A stretch of 64,000 bases of DNA from Vespula vulgaris (lineage: Eukaryota > Arthropoda > Insecta > Hymenoptera > Vespidae), in the NCBI RefSeq assembly GCF_905475345.1, contig NC_066588.1:3246501-3310500 (forward strand), given 5' to 3'. The translations under genes were made by a program, and so were the position numbers. Under the pieces are notes generated by a model. It was given only the letters and a program-made list of their open reading frames with translations, was not told where the DNA came from and made no database searches. Below are positions 1 through 11,368 of this stretch, piece after piece. Every line of letters starts with the position of its first letter. Within the stretch, counting starts at the first letter, position 1.

Positions 1-27
1 TATGTTTAAACGAAATATGATCCATAC

Positions 28-3000
28 ATGGTAGAATGTCTGAATATCGATTTTTTTTTCTATTAGCTTGCAAACAAGCAGTATTTGTTGGCATTTGCAG
101 ATCCACGCTTAAAGTTTGAAGCAACCTAAATTCATTGCTTAATTTACCAGGATTGTCAATAAGTTCTTGGCAATGTGCAAGAAATTTTTTTCTTGTAAAT
201 GGGGTAGGTAATGGTGACCCAGGCATATCAGAATTTAAAACTTGACGAAATATTCTGAAATGACAACAATAAATTATCTTATTTATTAATCTAGAATTTT
301 TCATAATTCAAGTCATTAATCATAATGAATCAAATTATTAATCAGAATTTATTACACAGAATCTTATTTGAATATATCCAATTGCAATGATATAAATTAT
401 AATAAATAATAATCATTAATATCATACAATCAAATATATCCAAATAAAAAAATAATGAGAAAATGATTCTCAAATTGCAGTAACAAATTCTAATACACGC
501 ACTTTATCCAAAAAAAATATGACTTTCTTCGCCAAGAGTTCAAAGCCATAACTAAATATAGCGACTTAACTGTAATAAAGCTATAACACTACTTGTATTA
601 CTTTATTTTAAATACAATCATGATAAACATATCTAATGTAACTAATTATGATTTGGTGGTTAACTATCACTTTTTGTAACTGCTGTACGTGAAGTGACAC
701 ATACTCTGCATTCATGACAAATGCATTCAGTAACCTTGGTTCTTATAGCTATAACATCCTTCTGAGTCACAGAATAAATATTGATTATTTCTCACAAATG
801 TATAACTGACCAATATGACTAACTATATGTGTATTGAATATCTTTACATTAATTAAAAAATAATTATTTAACATTTTCATATTAGAAAAGTTCTAAATTA
901 TTAAAAGACTATACAAATAAAATTAAAAAAAAAGAGAGAAGAATTTGAACTTACGTATACGGAGAACATCTTCGTACAAGAAGCATCATTGTTGTCAAAA
1001 TTCCCAAGAATAAAATTCCAAGCACAATTCCAATTACAACGCCAACGTTCAACTCTGCATCTATAATGTGTATGACATTCTGTAGTCAGAATAATAAATA
1101 AGAATGTAGCGCATAGCTTTTGTTTTATTGCGACATCTGTTTAATACGAACTTGTTTTTATCGAAAAAACAGGCGAATCCCTGAAACCTTCGGAGGTAAA
1201 TGCACGCATTCTAACATCATACCATGTATCTGATTTAAGTGGCCCATTACAATACAATTGTTCATCCGTATTAGATGATATTTCTTTACAAGCTGTATCT
1301 TCACCAAGTACATACTTTACTGCTTTTATGTGTCCGTAGTTAACAACGTAATTTGCTAAAATGAATATACAAATATTTATGAATCATATATTTAAGCAAA
1401 GATTTTTTTTTCTTTTTTCATTTATATTTTACTCACGAAAAGGAGACCAATGTGATCCAGTAGCTTGATAAACTATAGAGAAATCATTATTCATGGATTC
1501 CTCCCATGATGAAGTATTTGGCCATGTCTGCTCAGTCACTTTAAATTTAGTCTTTGAACCAACATTGAATCCTTTTCTTGAAATCATAATAGCATAATAT
1601 TTAATTGTACCATTATCATCAGAAAATAATGGAAGCAAAATGGTGACTGATGTAGTAGATCTGCGTGCTTTATATGGATCTATGCTAATTGATTTTATAT
1701 ATTCTTCATTAAGTTCTGGTGGAACTGTAATAATAAATTATATCATAAATATATATTTGTATAAGTTGAAAAATCAATGACTTTTTATGCATTATATAAA
1801 AATTATTAGTAAACATGTGTCTATAATTGATAATTTAAAAAATAAGTATATGGGAAAGAATGAAATACATACTCTCAGCAGGATATGAAATATCACAACT
1901 TGCTGATAAACCCCAAGTTTCAACATCACTAACTTTAGCTGATATATTAAATGTATAATTATATTCTGGTTTTAGTGGTGAAAGATACATTGAATAAGTT
2001 TTCTCAACAATATTACTATAATTTTTCTTAACAGAAAAAGTATGTGGATTATAACCCTTTCTTGTACCATGCACCAACACAGAGAAAGACTCAATTTTTC
2101 CATTTAAGGGGCATGGTAAACCCCACGTTAGATTAACAACATTATTTTCATTTTCTTTAATAACACATGAAATATTAGAAACGATTCCTGGAACTAAAAA
2201 AGGTTTATACATTATAATCTATTGATATTTATAAAAAGTAATAAAAAATATTATATACCTTTTGGTAATGTTAGAAATGTTATCAATGTACTATCATTAC
2301 TCCAACCTGCAGCAGTTCTAGCTTTAATACTTGCAGTATAATTTGTATATGGTTTTCCTTCTAAATATTTAAATGATGAATTAGTAATATTCCTAATGGT
2401 AACATTGCCAAAAATATCATTAGTACACCAGTCTGGTCTTTCAAAAAGTGTATTCCATGTAATTATTATTTCAAACTGTGTCACTATTCCTGGTAGACAT
2501 TTAGGATTCTTCCAAACAAAAGTAAATTGAGTATCTGTTATATTTTCTACATTAAGAATGGGTGGAGATGGTACTGAAAAAAAAAAAATAATAATATTAT
2601 AATATTCTATATCTGTGTTATATAGAGTAATATGCATTTCTAAATAATATTTACTATCTTCTAACGTTGTAACATTTACTGGTTCACTTAATGAACTGTT
2701 TCCTGCCTCATTGACAATAATTCCCTGGCATGAATATGTTGTATAAGGGCTAAGATCTGTCACAGTTATATTTTCAGACATAGGTAATATTATACGTTTA
2801 TTCAAGCTTTTCTTAATTTCCCCTGATTTTGGTGTATAACCATGCCCATTGATTTTCACATAATTACACATAACTATTAAAGATTCCAAAGTACAATTAT
2901 TGTTTGATACCTTTTTAATACACCATGTCATTGATATATTATAGATCCCACATTTATTTGCATGTAATATAGGAGATTCTGTTACTACAAAATTAAAATA

Positions 3001-3365
3001 AATTCTATATAATTATATGACTATCTGATTTAATAAGCAGATTTTTAATGTCACTGTGTTACATACTACTTTTATCTGTTTTTCCCTCTATAGTAGCTAA
3101 TGTTCCATTTAAAGATAATTTATTAACTGGAATAACATGAATTATGTAGGAAGTACAAGCATGCAAATCTTTTATAACTACCGATGTATTTGTGGTACAC
3201 ATGTTATAAAAATATAACCACATGTTAGATATTGTAATACAATATTTTTGGACACATTGATTGCCAATCATTGGTGGTAGCCAGTGAATTCTTAAAGCAA
3301 AATCACCAGGTTCTGCTTTCAATGACTGTGGTTCACTTGGTGCTACGAATAAGTTATATTGATAG

Positions 3366-3412
<47 letters not shown>

Positions 3413-4969
3413 TATATAATCATACAGTACATAATCATTTTTTTCATTTAAAATCTTAAAAAATCTTACTTATTATTCTTGTCACGTGTGATATACTTGT
3501 TCCAGTTGATTCTGTAGATGATGAAGATATTATTTTAATAGTATAAATATATTCTGTACAAGGTTCAAGACCCGATGTAATATAGCTTGTAGTATTTGTA
3601 ACATTAACTTTTGTATTATTTTCATTGCAAGAGTTTTTAATGCATTGTATGACCTTATAATAATCAATACATTTAATATATTTTTCGGGAGGATCCCATG
3701 TCAATTTCACGCCAATATCGTTCATATCTTTTATTTCAACATTATTAAATTCATTAGTACGTAAATTTTTGACCCCTTCGATATAAGTAACTAAAATATA
3801 AATACGTGTATTGGTCAATTTTAAAGTATATAATAAAGCGTCAAATGTATAACGATAACAATAAAAAACGATACTCACGATTAGAACTCGTCTCTATCGT
3901 TATATTAACACCATTTGATTTATTATTTCCTGCGATTACAAACACCTTAAACGTGTAAGATGTACATGGATTAAGTCCGGTAATGTTGTATGTTATATAG
4001 GATAACGTACTTGTTATATCTTTCGATTGTTTAATTTCATCATTTGAATATGTTTCAACAGTATAATTAATAAGAATATTGTTTATAGGTGAACATGGCG
4101 CCATCCAAGAAATTAATATTCTTTCAGTATCAACTGTTTCTACCTTCAAACGCGTTACTTCTTCAATTTCTAAAACTATATGAAAATGTATTTCTTCTCT
4201 TTTTTTATTTATTTCTTTTTATTTTTCTTTCGAAAATTCAATAAATATCTCCATATTTCGTATTATAGTTTATAAATTTAATAAATGAAATATTCAACAT
4301 ACTTTTTTTTCTCCAAATAAATAATTGTAAAAATTTGAAAAACCGATAAAATTTGATTTAAAATTTGAAAAATCCGATAAAATTTAAAACAATGATTCTC
4401 AACCTTTTATACTTCACATAATTTCTGGAAATGTATTTCTAGGTAAATTTGGTATACAGTTCATGTAGATAGATAAAGCTATATGATATAATGACGGAAA
4501 TAAAATTATATATATATATTATATTATATATAATATAATATATAATATATATATATATAATGTAATATTATTTTAGTATAAACTATAATACAATATAAAA
4601 ACCAAAAAAATATATTTAGACATAGATATTTTTTGCAGACTCACCCATTCTATTTGACACGTTTGATTGTTCGCACAGATCGAAACGAGTTTCAAATAAA
4701 TCGTTATTAAATTTTTGTAAAAAATTCCATTCATCGTATTCCACGTCTTCGTATTTTTCGGATGGAATGGAACTTTTTGTAAACGCATTAATGTCTCCTT
4801 CCGTTTTATTATTAGATAAATTTTCGTCCTTATCGAAGGAAGAGTATTCTTGAATAACATTCGATATTATTCCAGAATTTGCATTTCTTTCATGTGTATC
4901 CTCCTCTCCGAATACGTAAAAAATTCGTAAAATGTAAAGCAATAATTGTAAACGTTTTTTTGATATCAT
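28..4969 (-). CDS. Receptor-type tyrosine-protein phosphatase with fibronectin III repeats (partial, 3' end outside window)
   Basis: Membrane receptor phosphatase; the family removes phosphate from tyrosines at the cell surface. Minus-strand exons: 4969-4645, 4175(or 4169)-3879, 3790-3470, 3342-3067, 2984-2655, 2573-2259, 2193-1873, 1724-1437, 1355-1152, 1060-955, 254-28. The ATG at 4969 starts a signal peptide (MISKKRLQLLLYILRIFYVF). The next six exons each encode one fibronectin III domain (W in strand B, LxPxTxYxF-type motif such as LEPCTEYIYTI) and are phase 1 on both sides. Exons 8-9 are the membrane-proximal region (NGTIKYYAIMI), exon 10 is the membrane span (VVIGIVLGILFLGILTTMML) followed by RR. 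Exon 11 enters the phosphatase domain (KLSNEFRLL, then QANRKKNRYSDILP) and probably ends at a GTATGG donor inside the expected LPY motif. About 1,000 residues are visible. Type R3 (Ptp10D/Ptp52F) or PTPRQ-like are the candidates; the subtype is not resolved. Confidence 0.88.
3370..3409. repeat. (TA)n microsatellite in a phosphatase intron
   Basis: Twenty TA units filling much of the 127-bp intron between the second and third fibronectin III exons, so its length directly changes intron length. Confidence 0.9.
4330..4560. repeat. Tandem 31-bp repeat and AT palindrome in intron 1 of the phosphatase gene
   Basis: Two near-identical copies of a unit with the core TTTGAAAAA(T)CCGATAAAA lie side by side at about 4330-4354 and 4361-4385. 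Downstream, 4507-4560 is a long TA/ATAT palindromic run able to form a cruciform. Both sit in the intron between the signal-peptide exon and the first fibronectin III exon. No coding potential is seen. Confidence 0.6.
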
Positions 4970-6870
4970 CTCTTTCAACTTGCTATCTGTATTATATTTA
5001 AAAGAAATAAAAAAGATATATATATATTTATTTTTGTATAATCAATATATTATACAATATATGTATATCGTATTAATATATCTTTTGTATTACGTGTTAG
5101 TTTTATTTATTATTATTATTTCGCATTTAACGATGTTTACCAATGTTGTTATTATTATATATTTTTATTAATGATCAATCGGAAAATAGTGTAACATTAA
5201 AAAGATTAATTTTATATTAATAAGATACATATCCTGCTGATGAACATTCAACATCTTTAACAAGAAAGATAGAAAACCATTCGCGAAGAAACAGTTGTTT
5301 ATCACGGGATGTAACCGATGCAGGATATAACTCGTTATAACGCGATAAAATCATATGTCAGGATAAAAATATGAAAGAGAAAATATCTACATCGTTCTTT
5401 TCTTACCAGGTTTATACTTGTAATCGAAAGATACGGTAGATGATAGATAACGATTAAAAAAGTAAGCAAACATATAAAGAATAAATATATAAACCAGATT
5501 TCAAGTAGTCAGTGAAATTGATCATATTACTATTTTTATTAAGAAATAGATATATATATATATATACATATATATATAATTATTTTTTGTATAATTAATA
5601 TATTATAGAATATATGTATATATGTATACATATTATACTATCTGTATTATATTAATATATATATTAATACATATTAATATATATACACACACATACACAT
5701 AGATATTCATCAATCTTATCTAATTATTTGAAATCAGAAATCTACTGAAAATCCAATTGTCGAAATTTGAAATCGATATTTGATAGACTAAACAAATTTT
5801 TGATATGCACAAAGAAAAATGAAATTATAAAAATTAAAAATTATAGGAGAGTCCGGAATTTGCAATATTAAATTATAGTTTATAACATTTAAATCGAGCA
5901 ATGAATTTTTGTAAAGTTCGAATATTCTTTTCTCTTTTCTCTCTCTTTCTCTCTCTCTCGTTCTCTTTCTGTTAAAATAGTAAAGATTATTATTTCTATC
6001 GTATCAACTTGCCTTCATAACTCGATCGTTAGATCCAATCAATGTGTTTTGTTTTTCTTTCTTTCTTTTTTTTTCCTTCAATAAACACAATAAATATAAA
6101 TTTCACGTTTTACAATTCGCGCAAATCTCAGCACTATATTCCAATAAATAGACTGTCATCGACATAATTGGTATTGACTCGAGAAAATTCCAATGATTAC
6201 TAATATTTCAAGAACGTGAAACTTTAAAAGCGTTATGGCTTCCTGATACTAATCATTGTTCAACTCACTCATTGACAATCTTTCTCGTTATGTTGCCTTT
6301 GCTGTCCACTGATATCGCTGATAAGAACGTCCACTCTCACTCAAAGTGACACTTCGTGATCACTTTATTGATCAAACATAAACTACTATAGATTTTTTCA
6401 ACGATCCAAGATATTTTTATATTTTTATCGTAAAATATACATTCTTTAGTTATTTCAGTGATTAATAATCAATATTCAACAAAAAAATGTGCATTTTTCT
6501 ATTTCGCGATCCTACTATTTTCTTCTTTGTGATCGACGATCAATTCTTCTTTTTTCTTTTCCACATATTTATATTTATCATTTAATCAATATAATTTATA
6601 TGTATAATTGATTTTCTTTAAATCATAATATGCATTTTAATTTCTTTATTCATACTCGAACGTATTGAAAGAAAAAGAAATTTTTTATTCGCTATTCATA
6701 TATTGTTAATATAAAATCAATAATGTATACACGTATTAGAGGTTACTATCCTCAAAAGATACATTCAATTTTATATATAATAATAGTAATAAGGATTCTA
6801 GATCAAATGGGAGCATGTAGATAAAATAGTATTTATGTTGGGGGGAAAGGAATTGACTATAGTTAAAGGT
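4970..6870. other. Non-coding 5' region of the phosphatase gene
   Basis: AT-rich sequence upstream of the phosphatase start codon. It holds TA/CA runs at 5550-5700 and a CT-rich run at 5938-5964. No open frame has plausible amino-acid composition. A 5'-untranslated exon or promoter is expected here but I cannot place it. Confidence 0.4.
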
Positions 6871-7003
6871 TATGATTGGTGAATGATGAGGTAAAAATGG
6901 GCGGATTTTAGAGGTAGTGGGGCAATTAGCAAAGTGATAAATTTAGCTGTGATTGGTGGAAATACAAATTGTAATGGAGGGAGTAAAAATGGGCGGAGTT
7001 TAG
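6871..7003. promoter_or_regulatory. Duplicated CCAAT plus GC-box module
   Basis: Two copies of a module occur in a stretch that is GC-richer than its surroundings. TGATTGGTG is at 6873-6881 and 6950-6958 (CCAAT box read on the minus strand). GTAAAAATGGGCGGA is at 6891-6905 and 6983-6997 (contains a GGGCGG Sp1/KLF-type box). The CCAAT orientation faces the phosphatase gene 1.9 kb away on the minus strand. A promoter or enhancer role is inference; the duplication itself is seen directly. Confidence 0.45.
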
Positions 7004-8300
7004 CAAAGACGCGATATGGTAATTAAGTTATATCGAAATCTTCCTTATCGCCGACGTCGGAATCTTCTTTACCGATACCATTGGAAACTTTTTATCAACA
7101 ACTTCACAAGCACGTGGGTGGATACGAATGAGATAATACAAGAGAAATCGCGAATAGTAATGACTTATATATTTTTAAACAATTTTTATTATTTTTTTAT
7201 CTTACAGTTAAATTTATATCCATCAAAAGATATCGATAAAGATTTCGATTTCGTCAATAAAGATGATTCTGATTCATTATCCCATTTTTTATTAAACTAC
7301 CCCTTCACGAACCACTACCTTTAAATCACATTCATTTATTCTTATCCAACACTCGTGTTTCCACTAATCATAATATCTAACCACTTCTTTTCCCTAAATA
7401 TTTCTATCTCACCCCCGCGTTATAATTTTATTCAGAAATTCTATTGCGATAATATATATTGCTATTTATTACCTGTAAAATTTCCATTTCATTCCTCGAT
7501 TTTTTCCATTAGAATATTATCCATCGAAAGAATAATTTCACAGTAAAAGTTTAAAATCGTCTTGAAGTAAAATAATTAATGATAATAAATGTAGATAATG
7601 ATTTATAACAAAAATAGAAAGAAAAATAAAATGAAAGAAAAAACAATAACTATTAAAATATCGTAAATAAGAACGTAGTGTGGTATGTATCTTGTCGCTA
7701 GGACACACTCGAACAGACTAGTAGCATTGCTGATGGGACAATGGTATACGACACCATGTGCTTCTTCAAGAGCCTCCCAGGAGTCTCAAGAGCAACCCCT
7801 ATAAAACTTGTCAAAAATAGCGTAGCTAGTTTTTGAATGGTAGACCTGCGCCTTTGTGGAGCTGCATGTGCACACCAAATTGCCCTTAGAAATCTCTAGC
7901 AGGTCATTTTTCTCTAAATACATGAGATTTAAGTTGCAAGTATTTGGATTTTGTTTTCTATTTTTCTTGGTAACTACTTTTAAGGATATTCTCATAAAAG
8001 CGATATTTATTTCCCGCCAAATATTTTTCATTGAATTGAAACGCATTTATTTGTTCATCTTTTTTTTTTTATCGTAACTCTTTATGTCGTATCTCGAATT
8101 TCGTTTAATTTTTCGAGAGTAGTGTAAATAAGAACTGTAAATGGAACACATGGTGACAATGTGTCATGCTCTTAGTTTTCTGCTTATTAAAGTAAAACGT
8201 TATAGACAAACGGATACAGATTCTTGACTTAGCCTTTCTATGTTAGAAAAAATTTGGGTTTATAATTTAATTATATGTAACAAACAATATGTATATATTT
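7004..8300. other. Intergenic, with two higher-complexity blocks of unknown nature
   Basis: Block A, 7016-7324, has a good acceptor (polypyrimidine then CAG at about 7206) followed by an open plus-strand frame reading SKDIDKDFDFVNKDDSDSL and ending in TAA at 7322-7324. The upstream part is open in several frames, so no exon model can be fixed. Block B, 7690-8050, is clearly less AT-rich than its flanks and carries an 86-codon minus-strand frame (7786-8046) that resembles nothing I know. These could be parts of a lncRNA, an untranslated exon or an old transposon. Confidence 0.3.
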
Positions 8301-8301
8301 T

Positions 8302-8307
8302 TTTATT
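8302..8307 (-). terminator. Polyadenylation signal of Rpl10a
   Basis: AATAAA on the minus strand, 48 bases past the Rpl10a stop codon at 8355. A second TTTATT (AATAAA) lies at 8311-8316. Position fits a short ribosomal-protein 3' UTR. Confidence 0.55.
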
Positions 8308-8354
8308 TGTTTTATTGCATTTTATACCCATCGTGTATAAATATTAATAATTTA

Positions 8355-10343
8355 TTAGAATAATCTTTGAGGAGGCCCCATGGAAGATTTGATGTGCAAA
8401 GAACGTACGTTTTGCCAATGCTTTTTCAACAATGAAACTAAAAAGTTGATTGACAAATGTACATTTTGTACCAATTCGTCTGGAGTCATTTCTACGTGTC
8501 CTACTGCCACTGATAGGCAAAGTACCTATTTGAAAATAAAGGTTCTTATTATAGAAGAGAATATATGAAAATTATATTATTATTATTTATTATTAATATT
8601 AATTAAAGTTATTACGTTATACGTATATATAATTTACCTTTTTCATTTGAAACTTAATCGTAGCTTTTACTTCATCAATTTTTGCAACCATGGATTCCTG
8701 GTGAGAGAGAAGACCAGGGAATTTACCTGCCTTATTCAGACCAGGACCCAGCAAACGTGGAATTTGTTTGATCAAAGATTCACTAGCCAGAAATGCGTCG
8801 TATTTCTTTGCTGTTAAAGTGATAATTAAAATATTAATATGTTGTGTTTCTATGTATTTATATTTATATTATTTCATTTCTACACAAATATTTATCAAAC
8901 TTCAGTAATATTAATATATAAATTGAATTCTTCATAATTAACAATATTATTTAAAATTTTGTATCTACACACATTGAGGTGCAACATGGAAAATCACATT
9001 GCCCTCACCCGGTGTAGAATTTTATTCTCCTTCCTTTCGACGACCACCAATATTAGAAATAAGAATTAATGATGGTGCTTTTGGGAAGGTATGTATATAC
9101 TATACATAGAAGATAATTTAAATATCTCTATTAATTTAGAAAAAAACATTTACTGTAGTATAATAATAAAACTAAAAAAAGCCTGATATTGTACCTAGTT
9201 TCTTTACAAATTTCTTATTCTTGTTCAACTTTTTCAAAGCTTCTGCATCCATGTATGGGATGTTGTTTGCTTTGGCTTCATCACAATGTTGTTGATCACC
9301 CAATACGCATACTTGCATCTTTGGTCGAGGAATGTTCTTTAACCTGATAATGATAATTAATATATGCATACAAACTAGATAATAATTTAGTAAAGTATTA
9401 TAATATATTTATCAAAATAGATTTATTATTTTATAATTGAATTATTTATTAAATTGATTATATATAATAATAAAATTGCATGATATCAATATTCTCAGTA
9501 AAATTAGAATTTCAACAGCATAGATTTGTAGATCAGATAATACATGCTTAAATAGCATCATTGAATATTGATTAATGTGCACAAAATTTGAAAATGCCAC
9601 CACATTTTATATGAACTTACCGAAAGGATCACGAAACATGATCCTGGAATATATATATAACGGTACAATACCTCCCCAGTTTTTTAAGACCCTGGGTAAT
9701 GGTCCGCTAGGCAAAAGCCTAGCTTCCTGATCATTAATGAAGTGACCTTTTCGTGTTTTATAACATTAAATTGTTTTTTAATACATAATAATTAAACTCC
9801 GAAAAGAACCCTCATAGTCAGGTTAAAACATACTTGACGGTGCCTGAGAAACGCTTATCCTTTTGTGGGTCATAATTCTTCAGTCCGATTTGTAGTTCCA
9901 CCGTTTCCAGAAAGTTCCTCTTCTTGTCCTTCGAATTTTGAAGTACTGCATTAACGCATTCATAGAGAGTATCACGCGATACTTTGGACCTATAACATAG
10001 AGGTTATAATGCAAAATAATACGCTATTTTAATTTATAAGAATAAATTTTGTCTTCTAATTAGCAATGAATAAAGTAAAATTTGATTTTTCTCATAAATA
10101 TGTATTCTAATATTCTCGTTGAAAAGTATTATTGGTAATTTATGAAGTGATATGGATCAACAATTAACTGACTTTAAAAAAAAAACGTGATGCTTAATAG
10201 TTAGTTTTCTAAATATCTTTCTTAGAAAAAAAAATTAAACGCACTAATAAATCAATACGTATTATATTGTTTTTTTTATAAATATATTTACAAGCAAATG
10301 TTACGGATTAATATGATATAGAAAGATAAAAAACTCACGTCAT
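8355..10343 (-). CDS. RpL10Ab: 60S ribosomal protein L10a (uL1)
   Basis: Component of the L1 stalk of the large ribosomal subunit, acting in tRNA release. Minus-strand exons: 10343-10339 (only ATGAC), 9989-9834, 9343-9195, 8810-8638, 8525-8355. The joined frame is 217 residues, the usual length of the family. It begins [13 protein letters not shown] and contains the family blocks [74 protein letters not shown] and [17 protein letters not shown]. The last residue is Phe where fly and human end in Tyr. The tiny first coding exon, a TOP-like pyrimidine run upstream and an intronic snoRNA are all typical of ribosomal protein genes. Ortholog assignment is near certain. Confidence 0.97.
8957..9090 (-). 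ncRNA. H/ACA-type snoRNA candidate in an Rpl10a intron
   Basis: The minus strand of the intron between the third and fourth coding exons folds by eye into the canonical hairpin-hinge-hairpin-tail form. Hairpin 1: CCTTCC (9089-9084) pairs with GGAAGG (9034-9029), with an inner CACCA/TGGTG stem (9077-9073, 9049-9045) that leaves a two-sided internal loop like a pseudouridylation pocket. The H box AGAATA (ANANNA) follows at once at 9028-9023. Hairpin 2: CTACAC (9017-9012) pairs with GTGTAG (8970-8965), with inner GAGGGCAA/TTGC-A-CCTC. The ACA box is at 8962-8960, three bases from the proposed 3' end. Length is about 134 nt. It is on the sense strand of its host, as intronic snoRNAs are. The target site is not determined. 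Confidence 0.72.
9621..9753. repeat. Foldback element with internal hairpins in Rpl10a intron 2
   Basis: The ends pair: CGAAAGGATCAC (9621-9632) with GTGACCTTTTCG (9742-9753), one bulge on each side. Inside are a perfect 7-bp hairpin GCTAGGC-AAAA-GCCTAGC (9706-9723), a CCCAG/CTGGG hairpin (9675-9679, 9692-9696), and an alternative AGGATCA/TGATCCT hairpin (9625-9645). It is GC-richer than the rest of the intron. It may be a short inverted-repeat transposon remnant or a second intronic structured RNA; no H/ACA or C/D boxes were found in it. Confidence 0.5.
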
Positions 10344-10400
10344 TCTGCAAAAGCAAATAGGACTACCGTAGCTGTTCGACTGTCCTTCTCAAGAAGTAAT

Positions 10401-10410
10401 ACCGGAAAGA
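10401..10410 (-). promoter_or_regulatory. TOP-like pyrimidine start of the Rpl10a mRNA
   Basis: On the minus strand TTTCTTTCCGG lies about 60 bases before the ATG at 10343. Ribosomal protein mRNAs typically begin at a C within such a run (5' terminal oligopyrimidine), which couples translation to growth signalling. The exact start site is inferred. Confidence 0.5.
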
Positions 10411-11368
10411 AACACTACGTGGCTCAAGCAGTAACTTTAGTAACGTAAAGTAATAAAAGTATTAGATGGTTAACTCATATTCAAAATTTAATTTAAAAAC
10501 ATAGAATAAAGCATATAAGAAAGGTTTATAAAGTTTCACATCAATCCAAATTTTTCATTATTCGATGTTTTTTTATACCAATAATCATCTTAAAAAATGA
10601 AAATAATGTTATGATTTTAATTTAAATTATAATTATTTTTTTGTTTCATAAAAATGTATTTGTGAACGCATTCGTTAATTTTGTATTGTTTCACTGTTTA
10701 CATTATAGAAAAAAAGACATTTGGAAGATAGAGTTTTGTTGTTTAATATTTCTTAATATTAAAAACTGATTTATATATAAATTAATAAAAGATTAATATA
10801 CATATATATAATATTTAATTAACAATAATTTTTTTGTTCCAAGTATCTGTATAATTTTAATATCCAAGGAAAGTGATAAATATATTTTTTATTACAAATA
10901 TTGTTTTGTACATTCGACAATAGTTTATAAACCGATGTATCAATCTACTGTAACTACACTATATATAAATGTATTATTATTATTACTGTGTTATATGAGA
11001 AGAGTTGATAGCACAGTTCATGACAGATAAGACACAAAGCAAACTAGATTCTAATTTGAGAAATCTTTATAATAAATTCATTATACGATCGTATATAAAT
11101 ATTTTTTTAAGAAAGTGTTAGTTTCTTTCGTAGTATTGTTTTAAATGTATAATTTTTTAATGAACAATACGAATAAATAATAATAGTAAAAAAAATTATC
11201 TTCAATGAAGATTAAAGAATATAAAACTGTAATAATTACAAAGTAATAATACTATGGTAATAAATTGATAAAACAATAGTAAAAATATGTTTATTATTAA
11301 TAAGTATAATTTTTTATAACTAAAACCTTTTTTAATTTATAACAAATCTTTTATTTACAGTTTCAAAA
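10411..11368. other. Shared upstream region of Rpl10a (minus) and TBCK (plus)
   Basis: About 1 kb of AT-rich DNA between two divergent genes. A splice acceptor (TTTATTTACAG at 11350-11360) eight bases before the TBCK ATG shows that TBCK has at least one upstream untranslated exon, which probably lies here. No other gene is seen. Confidence 0.5.

Noticed and set aside
4970..4978. Upstream TTG as start of the phosphatase
   Set aside because: Nuclear animal genes start at ATG; the ATG at 4969 in the same frame begins a good signal peptide.
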